From: Agromyces sp. H17E-10
Lineage (GTDB): Bacteria; Actinomycetota; Actinomycetes; Actinomycetales; Microbacteriaceae
Assembly: GCF_022919715.1 (NCBI RefSeq)
Contig: NZ_CP095042.1
Coordinates: 4,030,001-4,094,000 of the forward strand
Reading direction: 5' to 3'
DNA: 64,000 bases
In this document: positions 58,640 through 64,000 of the stretch, piece after piece
How the letters are laid out: every line of letters starts with the position of its first letter
Numbering within the stretch: position 1 is the stretch's first letter
Translations under genes and position numbers: made by a program
The notes under the pieces: model-generated
What the model saw: only the letters and a program-made list of their open reading frames with translations
The model's database searches: none
Told to the model about the DNA's origin: nothing

Positions 58640-59368
58640 CTAAATTGCGTCGGCCTCGCCCTCGAAATCATCGCCAGACGACGGAGCCAGGAACGTTCTA
58701 ACTGGCGCGGCCACGACCGGGATCACGTGTGAGTCGGGATAACTCGCGCGCCGAGAGTCGACGTCCCATTCCTCCATCGCGATTGGCGCGATCTGCGGAA
58801 GCACGCCCTCAGCCCAGAGCGCCACGATTTCGCCCTTTGTGTTAAGTTCGGTGACGAGCAGGCCCTTGGCCGACTCGATTTCGACAAGCAGTCGCGCCTT
58901 CACAGCCTTGACGAGATCGTGGAAGAGTCGAATCACCTCAGCTGAGAACGAGAAGTGAACCGTCATTGCTAGGGCCTCGGTTGCCCACACCTTTCCAGTC
59001 GTCTCATCCCGTTCAAGGCTCACGACGGCGTACGAAGGCGTAAGGGTGCTTTCCGAGTGGGCGACCGTGCTGTTGCGGAGCCTCTTCAGGGTACGGTGCG
59101 CGTCTGCGTACCCGTCCGGCACGGCGATTATCGTGTCGAGGTTCGGCCGGACATTCGAACGCGAGAAGCACCGAACGTACGCGATTGTCGCGTCCGAGAC
59201 CAGCCGCCGCGCGAGGTTCTGTTCCGAGCTCTCATTCGACTCGATCATGTGGAGCGCGATGCTGAATCCATAAAGGGCATCCGTGAGATCAGCGTTGAAG
59301 CCGGCTAGCAGGGCAAGCCGGACAGCCGCTGGGGAATTGGGAGCGATGACCTGCTTGAACTGTGCCAT
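58640..59368 (-). CDS. HEPN-domain protein, possible defence RNase
   Basis: A 242-residue protein. Residues 98-104 (RNSTVAH) give the Rx5H form of the HEPN catalytic motif, in the usual place at the start of a helix after a helical domain. It is distantly like AbiU2-type proteins. The C-terminal half is not recognised. It lies beside an Mrr-like fusion gene in the att-proximal cargo. No antitoxin-like partner is directly adjacent. The start ATG 59368 has no clear ribosome site. Confidence 0.5.
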   Translation of the reverse strand: MAQFKQVIAPNSPAAVRLALLAGFNADLTDALYGFSIALHMIESNESSEQNLARRLVSDATIAYVRCFSRSNVRPNLDTIIAVPDGYADAHRTLKRLRNSTVAHSESTLTPSYAVVSLERDETTGKVWATEALAMTVHFSFSAEVIRLFHDLVKAVKARLLVEIESAKGLLVTELNTKGEIVALWAEGVLPQIAPIAMEEWDVDSRRASYPDSHVIPVVAAPVRTFLAPSSGDDFEGEADAI

Positions 59369-59555
59369 GAGGTCAACGCTATTGGTTGTCCGCAGTGTGA
59401 ATCGCCGGTCAGTTTGTCACTGACTGCGAGTCGGCTCGGCCGTGAAGTGTCAGCATTTGGTCAGGTGTCCCGGCGTCCGTGCTTGGCCACATCGGCCCAT
59501 CATGCAATGCGCTCACTTCGAGACGATCGCTCCACGGTGCGACAGTATTGGCTTG

Positions 59556-61277
59556 TCAGCTTGCGATGGATTCCGCACCTGACTCGTCACGGAGCTCCGG
59601 ATGCTCCTTCAGCCCCTCGATGCCCCATGGTTCGAGCTCGATTGCACTGTCGGGGTTGTCTGGTCTCGGTCGGTAGACACGGATGCCAGCATTCTCAATG
59701 GGCTCGATATCGATGCGGCGCCCCCTGCCGACCCCGGCCTTCAGCGCCGCGAGGTGCGCTGCGCTGTCTGGGACGTGGGCCGCCGGCATGTACGCGAAGA
59801 GCTCACCAATCACTACTGTCTCGCCGAACAGCTCGTGCTCGTAATCCGCTTGAGACGCGAGTATCGCGCCTCCAGACGTGAGCAGATTCTCCATGCCCTC
59901 GGACAGAGTGCCTTCAAGGGTGAAGTTCAGTCCGCTGACGCCGGGCATCAACATGCACCGACCTTCGAGTACGGCGCGCAAGACTCGCGCCCAGATCCGC
60001 TCATGGCTGTCTTCCAAGGATGACGGGAAGCTGAACCGCGCGCCGGTCTCGCGTTCGATCACCGCGAGATCATCGAGGAGTTCTTTGACGAACTGGCTGA
60101 TCTCAATGCCGCCGGGCCTGCTGATCGTCATGTCAATCTTGTGCCCGCCGATCTCCATGGCGATCTGGCCGGCATCGTTGAATGCTTCAAGGAATGCGAT
60201 CGCGTTTCGGACGTCGGTGATGCCGTTGCCGGGGGGCGCGAAATCGATGTTCACCGTGATATCGCCCTCGAGTGCAAAGCTCAATGTCCACGTCATCGTG
60301 AGGCCGCCGGTAAGGGTCATCCGCACGATGCCGCCGTCAGTTCCGGCCGTTGACCAGATCGTCGTCCCCGAAATTGAACGCGCCGGGCCAGGGGTTCGCG
60401 GGCGAACGCGAATCCTCGTGGGGTCGCTGCGATCAGATCGTGTTGCGTGAACCTCGAGTATGCCGCCGTCGCTTGAGCTTGCGAACCAATCTGGGCCCAC
60501 CTTCTGGAACTTCTTGATGACGTCGGCTGGCAGGACGACTGGGGTGAACGACCCGTAGGCGAGCATCCGCTGCCAGTCCGCGCGGAGTTCTTGGCGATCA
60601 GTGAAGTCCGCTTCGAAGTTGATCGCAAGCGGTTCGTGGTCAGGAGCATCGGGTCGCCGAGCGTAGATCGTTTCCATGATCGCGCCACCATCGACGGAGA
60701 AGTTCATGCCCCAGAAAGCGCTGCGCGCGTTCGCCTTCTCCGACAGTCGCCGGACTTCGTCCATGAGGGCGTGCGAATCGGCCAGTGCGGCGCTGTCGCG
60801 CGCTACTACCTTGAGTGCCTCCCTATGGGCGTTTCTCTCGATCCGGTCGGCTACGTCGGGGTCGTCGGTGAGCATACTGTTGAGCGCGGTTTCGCCGATG
60901 TACTCGATCCGCACCTTGTGCGTGTTCGAGATGGTTGTAACCCACTTGCGCTCGGATACCGAGATGTTGCGGGGGATGACGAGTGCCCAGACGGGTGGCT
61001 CCTCCTTCATCGCTGCGTTGAAGGACTTCTTGATCTGCGGCTTCCTAGACTTTCCCCACGCACCGGAGAATCCCTCGGGGAAGTGTTTCAGCTGGTAGAT
61101 CTTCACCAGCTGATTCGTCTTCTTCACGCGGACGTCGATGTCGATGCCGCCGTCGCCGCCGCGGCCGTCAACTGGGGTCGCCACGAGCTCAGGGTGGTTC
61201 CGCTGATACATGCGAAGAATCAGAAGCTCGACCAACTTTTCGAACTCGTCTCGATCGAGCTTCAGCACATCAACCAC
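59556..61277 (-). CDS. Mrr-like nuclease fused to a large unknown domain
   Basis: A 573-residue protein. Residues ~10-130 form an Mrr-type restriction endonuclease core: FEKLVELLI helix, GGDGGIDID with the catalytic Asp (D46) and IYQLKHF with Q62-x-K64, the (D)...QxK variant of PD-(D/E)xK. The remaining ~430 residues are beta-rich and match no family I know. Fusions of this nuclease fold to sensor domains are common in anti-phage systems. GTG 61277 has GGAG about eight bases upstream. It sits close to the element end with the HEPN gene. Confidence 0.7.
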   Translation of the reverse strand: MVDVLKLDRDEFEKLVELLILRMYQRNHPELVATPVDGRGGDGGIDIDVRVKKTNQLVKIYQLKHFPEGFSGAWGKSRKPQIKKSFNAAMKEEPPVWALVIPRNISVSERKWVTTISNTHKVRIEYIGETALNSMLTDDPDVADRIERNAHREALKVVARDSAALADSHALMDEVRRLSEKANARSAFWGMNFSVDGGAIMETIYARRPDAPDHEPLAINFEADFTDRQELRADWQRMLAYGSFTPVVLPADVIKKFQKVGPDWFASSSDGGILEVHATRSDRSDPTRIRVRPRTPGPARSISGTTIWSTAGTDGGIVRMTLTGGLTMTWTLSFALEGDITVNIDFAPPGNGITDVRNAIAFLEAFNDAGQIAMEIGGHKIDMTISRPGGIEISQFVKELLDDLAVIERETGARFSFPSSLEDSHERIWARVLRAVLEGRCMLMPGVSGLNFTLEGTLSEGMENLLTSGGAILASQADYEHELFGETVVIGELFAYMPAAHVPDSAAHLAALKAGVGRGRRIDIEPIENAGIRVYRPRPDNPDSAIELEPWGIEGLKEHPELRDESGAESIAS

Positions 61278-61802
61278 TTCGAGCTCCTACGGGTCCAGGA
61301 ATCTGATCCCACGTTATGCGTACACGCCGACACGCCAGGAGAAGACTCGCGAGTGGGCTCGATCGAAAGAGAGCGCACTCAGCTGAAAAGGCGACCGGTC
61401 CCGCAGGCACTTCGCGCGGGCTTAGCCCGGGTGCTCTGGTGTGTGCTGCTCGGCAATGTTGCGTGGTTTCCGCCGCGGACCCTCGCGTCAGGCAGAGGTA
61501 CGCACCCCGCCCCCGGAGGTCACGGCTGGTGCGGTCCGGGCGACTGCTGGGTCCCGGCCGAGACATACCCGGGCCCAACCGACGCGACTGGCGAACTGAA
61601 CGGCAGCCAATGGAGGCGCGCGTCGCCCCTGGAGGCAGCCGGGGTTTCGCGATTGGACTGATGGTCGCGGAGAGATGGTCCATGGACGGAGCACACCGTC
61701 GGACTCTCGCCACGCTGTCGGATTGGCCTGGTCAGGCTAGGGTTTCTCCGTCCCGTGACGGGCAACTGAAGGTCGCCTGAATCATGCCTACCCTCATCCA
61801 AG
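61278..61802. other. Long intergenic stretch
   Basis: No convincing gene in 525 bases; open frames here lack ribosome sites and family features. It includes the promoter of the nuclease-fusion gene at its left end. Short imperfect inverted repeats near 61430 and 61550 are seen but not convincing. Confidence 0.4.
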
Positions 61803-62318
61803 TCAGCTTCGTCGCGCACAGCGCGAAGGAACTCGCACGCTTCCAGAACGGCAGAACCAGGTGGTGTTCGCCCGGCGCCGCGATGGCCCGCGGGCGATCG
61901 GTTCAGGTGGCCTAACCCATTGGCGCGTGCTTGGGCAGCGACGATGCCCGGGAGAGACTCGCTTCGCGATCAGGGTGTGTAATCGTCGTGGATTCCGACG
62001 CGGGCTGAGCTCGATCCTCCCGCCCGGCAGCAGCCAATAATGCAGGCGCCGCGCTGATGCCCTCTTCTGCTCTATCGCCACGCGCCAGCACTTGGCGCCA
62101 TCGGCGGGCACGACCGGGGGATCGCCGCCGCTAGGTCCGGTGCGAAGTTCGTGCAAGTCGAGGCTCTGCACTTCGTGCGCTCGCCCGATCAGTACGTACA
62201 CCGCCGCCCGCATCGTCTTGTCGAGCTGCCCGTCGTCGAGGATCTGGAGCGAATCCGCAAACGCCGGTCTCAAGAGGTACCCGTCCCGCAATTGATACAC
62301 GCTCTTCTCTCCGGCCAT
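61803..62318 (-). pseudogene. Gene fragment of unknown family
   Basis: About 170 residues. The first ~105 look coding (GEKSVYQLRDGYLLRPAFAD, then HEVQSLDLHELRTGPSGG, KCWRVAIEQ); the last third turns into Arg/Pro-rich noise. Coding-like sequence also continues upstream of ATG 62318 (SWIRDEIWRAW) until a TAG near 62375. This suggests a frame broken at both ends. No known family. Confidence 0.35.
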
Positions 62319-62366
62319 TACTCGGTGCACCCACGCGCGCCAGATCTCGTCGCGGATCCAGGACTC

Positions 62367-62618
62367 CTAATCCGGCCAGAAATCTTGCCGACTCCGCGCA
62401 GACTCGAGGGTCGCCGTGGGCTTTGCCTCACGCGCTTCGCGGGCCTCACGCGTCAGTCGAGCAACCATCTTCTGCGAGGAGCGGGCCAAGCGTGCCGAAC
62501 TGCAGCAGACCTCCGCGGGCACCGCATCGGATGCAGAGGGGATTGCTGGAGGCGTCGTTGACCTCGTCTTTCCCGCGAGGCGGTACTCGCGCGCAGAGTA
62601 GATCCGCCGCGTGATCAT
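62367..62618 (-). CDS. Small unknown ORF near the element end
   Basis: 83 residues, Arg/Ala-rich, with GGAGG four bases before ATG 62618. It ends where the fragment downstream begins, so the two could be parts of one broken gene. Low complexity makes it uncertain. Confidence 0.3.
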   Translation of the reverse strand: MITRRIYSAREYRLAGKTRSTTPPAIPSASDAVPAEVCCSSARLARSSQKMVARLTREAREAREAKPTATLESARSRQDFWPD

Positions 62619-62973
62619 CTATCCTCCACTTTTCGATCCGAGACGCGTCCAGAACGCCCGAGACAGAACCGCGTCTTCTGTCTGTGTGGAAACACGACGT
62701 ACAAGAAGTGCTTGATCAGGTCCAAATCAGTCGAGATGCGGCGAGGGCAATCGTGAGTACCGATAGTCACCCGCTGGGAGCCATCGGGCACGGGATCAAT
62801 ACGGCTCGTCGGTGAGATCGAGTGGGGCCCTTTTGGGTCCGTTTTCAACCACAGGCACCTCCATGTAACGGCATCCATCGAACGCCCTCGGATCGCCCGC
62901 TGGGTCATCCTGGCCGTACAATTGCTGGTATCCACAACCAAACAGGTGCGCTCACGCCGACGCGCAGCACTGT
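62619..62973. other. Intergenic stretch before the attachment site
   Basis: No supported gene in 355 bases. A hairpin with GGGCCC and GGGTCC around TTTT (62825-62840), followed by GTTTT, may be a plus-strand terminator. Integrase and excisionase genes, often found at such an end, are absent. Confidence 0.45.
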
Positions 62974-63010
62974 CAGGGGGTCAGGGGTTCGAGTCCCCTC
63001 AGATCCACCA
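62974..63010 (+). other. tRNA 3' end without 5' half: putative attachment site
   Basis: A T-arm (62983-62999, AGGGG-TTCGAGT-CCCCT), an acceptor 3' strand (CAGATCC), discriminator A and CCA (63008-63010). Before it stands CAGGGGGTC as in the anticodon stem and variable loop of tRNA-Ala. No GGATCTG partner occurs at the expected place upstream, so only the 3' part of a tRNA gene is here. This is what an integrative element leaves at its distal end. The tRNA-Ala identity is from memory of actinobacterial tRNAs. Confidence 0.72.
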
Positions 63011-63013
63011 ACG

Positions 63014-63042
63014 AGCCCCGGTTCTCACAGAGGACCGGGGCT
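63014..63042. terminator. Terminator after the tRNA end
   Basis: AGCCCCGGT (63014-63022) pairs exactly with ACCGGGGCT (63034-63042) around an 11-base loop, followed by TTCTCGTTTC. It is the original terminator of the tRNA gene, showing that sequence to the right is the pre-insertion chromosome. Confidence 0.75.
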
Positions 63043-63374
63043 TTCTCGTTTCGTGCGACCGTGTGATCGCGCGATCGCGACCTTCGTCCCCTGGGGCTTC
63101 GGAACGCTCGTGATGTGCGTGATGATGTTCGAGGTCATCGCCCGCATTCGGGGCAAGCGTGCCACGTTCGGCATCCCGACGATCGGCGGACGGTACATCG
63201 GCGATGTTCGCGACGATGGGACTGCGCACGAGGTCGACCTCGCCGGTCGACGCCGGCGCAGGGGTCGGCGCAAGCGCGCCCGGTTGAAACTGCGCCGGAT
63301 CCCACGTCGTCGGCGGAGTCGGTCGCCCACGAGCCGTTCCGCGTCGGGTCTATCCGAGCAGTGTCTGCGCGGGC
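63043..63374. other. Chromosomal intergenic stretch
   Basis: No clear gene. A plus-strand frame with MFEVIARIRGKRATFGIPTI near 63127 might be a remnant or a small protein, but it runs into Arg-rich noise and lacks a ribosome site. Confidence 0.4.
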
Positions 63375-63393
63375 CTACCCGAGCAGTGTCTGC
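63351..63393. repeat. Tandem copy of the YdjM-like gene end
   Basis: An 18-base unit (63351-63368) recurs at 63376-63393 with one difference (period 25 bases). The second copy spans the stop codon and last residues of the YdjM-like gene, so the first is a duplicate of that gene end. Confidence 0.6.
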
Positions 63394-64000
63394 TCGATCC
63401 CGACGAGCCGCAGCGCCTCGAACCCGACGACGACCGTGCAGTAGAGCGTCAGCACCCCGCCCAACGTCTTCTCGCGCCAGGAGCCGGTGTCGCCGAGCAA
63501 CGGCAGTGCCACGAACCCGTTCGGCAGCCAGACGCGATTCACGACCGGCACCGAGCGTACGATCGACGGCGGCCGCGGCATCCACGGCCAGAGCAGGCCG
63601 GGCAGCCCGCCCGTGGTGAGCGCGTCACCCGCGAGATGGGCGACGAAGCCGACGGCGACGGCGACCGGGAACCACGCGAGCCCGCCGGGCACGACGCTGA
63701 CGAGTGCGAACGCGAGCGCGATGCCGGTGATCCAGGCGACGAGCCACGACCTGACGAATCCGCGCGCCTTGACGGCGAAGCACGTCAGGGCGGCGATGCC
63801 GGCGCCGACCCCGATCGCGACGGTTCCGGCGGCACCGACGTCGATCGTCGCGAACGTCAGTGCCCAGGCTGCGGCCGTGACGAGCAACGCCCCGAGCAGG
63901 GAGTGCGCCCCGTGCCGGTGGCCGCCCGAGATCGCCTCGACGGTGCGGGCGCCGAGGCGGCCGAGCACGGGCACCGACTGCGCGATCGTCGCGCTGTGGT
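63375..64000 (-). CDS. YdjM-like membrane-bound metal-dependent hydrolase, 5' part outside window
   Basis: An inner-membrane protein of the YdjM/LexA-binding family. The frame is open to the window edge, and the sequence HSATIAQSVPVLG upstream of a GTG at 63974 looks like the family's continuing N-terminal part, so the start lies beyond 64000. The HRHGAHS motif matches the family HRxxTHS. Four to five hydrophobic helices, a HLAGDALTTGG motif and the GFEALR end are seen. It is chromosomal flank and not element cargo. Confidence 0.82.
   Translation of the reverse strand, partial: HSATIAQSVPVLGRLGARTVEAISGGHRHGAHSLLGALLVTAAAWALTFATIDVGAAGTVAIGVGAGIAALTCFAVKARGFVRSWLVAWITGIALAFALVSVVPGGLAWFPVAVAVGFVAHLAGDALTTGGLPGLLWPWMPRPPSIVRSVPVVNRVWLPNGFVALPLLGDTGSWREKTLGGVLTLYCTVVVGFEALRLVGIEQTLLG

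Noticed and set aside
62900..63010. A complete tRNA gene at this place
   Set aside because: The 5' acceptor strand GGATCTG, D-arm and anticodon arm are missing in the 75 bases before CCA; only the 3' third is tRNA-like.
1..64000. CRISPR arrays, rRNA genes, insertion sequences
   Set aside because: No regularly spaced repeats, rRNA segments or transposase genes with terminal repeats were seen anywhere in the window.

Overview
The window is high-GC DNA with tightly packed, overlapping genes (many ATGA/GTGA stop-start overlaps), GGAGG-type ribosome sites and many GTG/TTG starts. Gene families found mostly in Gram-positive actinobacteria (SCO6880-type conjugation protein, DUF6112, DUF2637, DUF4913, a MobF/TrwC relaxase with a type IV secretion system, MAB_1171c-type membrane protein) point to an actinobacterium. 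I would guess Microbacteriaceae; this is inference from gene content and not a phylogenetic result.

Layout. (A) 1-10119: a sugar-acid operon. It has a GPH-family symporter (cut by the window start), a convergent AraC regulator, then GH2 glycosidase, glucuronate isomerase, fructuronate reductase, ManD-type mannonate dehydratase, gluconokinase-like kinase and a short-chain dehydrogenase. Together they would release and import a glucuronide and turn it into 2-keto-3-deoxygluconate. (B) 10134-21035 and 34086-41149: a long minus-strand conjugation operon of an integrative element. Read in the direction of transcription it holds ArdC-like protein, primase-polymerase, DUF2637, two unknown proteins, ParB-like, VirB8-like, M23/lytic enzyme and DUF6112; then, after an interruption, DUF6112, VirB6-like, SCO6880, an unknown protein, VirB4-like ATPase, DprA, TraG/VirD4-type coupling protein, SSB and DUF4913. 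(C) Two inserts break that operon. The first, 16255-17873, holds a pentapeptide-repeat protein and an AbiV-type HEPN protein. The second, 21167-33993, is a peptide-use cassette: M14 carboxypeptidase, lipoprotein, TetR regulator, oligopeptide ABC transporter, MFS pump, aminopeptidase N and an agmatinase-family ureohydrolase. (D) 41314-44920: a regulatory hub with three palindromic operators lying on two divergent promoters, then XRE regulator, ImmA-type protease, 7TM MAB_1171c-family protein and alpha/beta hydrolase, closed by a terminator. (E) 45079-52633: a 2277-residue secreted RHS/PA14 polymorphic toxin with a membrane immunity candidate. (F) 52968-58597: TrwC relaxase-helicase and accessory proteins. 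(G) 58640-62618: a HEPN protein, an Mrr-like nuclease fused to an unrecognised domain, and eroded sequence. (H) 62974-63010: the 3' end of a tRNA (resembling tRNA-Ala) without its 5' half, followed by the tRNA's terminator. This looks like the right attachment site. After it comes chromosomal DNA with a YdjM-like membrane protein that runs off the window.

How it fits together. The tRNA tail at 63 kb marks one element end, and no other attachment site or integrase is visible. The sugar-acid operon abuts the conjugation operon with only 14 bases between them. The simplest reading is that nearly the whole window is one integrative conjugative element carrying two catabolic cassettes, several defence genes and a toxin, with its other end and integrase to the left of the window. 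The four-gene XRE-ImmA-7TM-hydrolase unit, the guanidino-peptide cassette and the Mrr-fusion/HEPN pair are the best candidates for undescribed systems.
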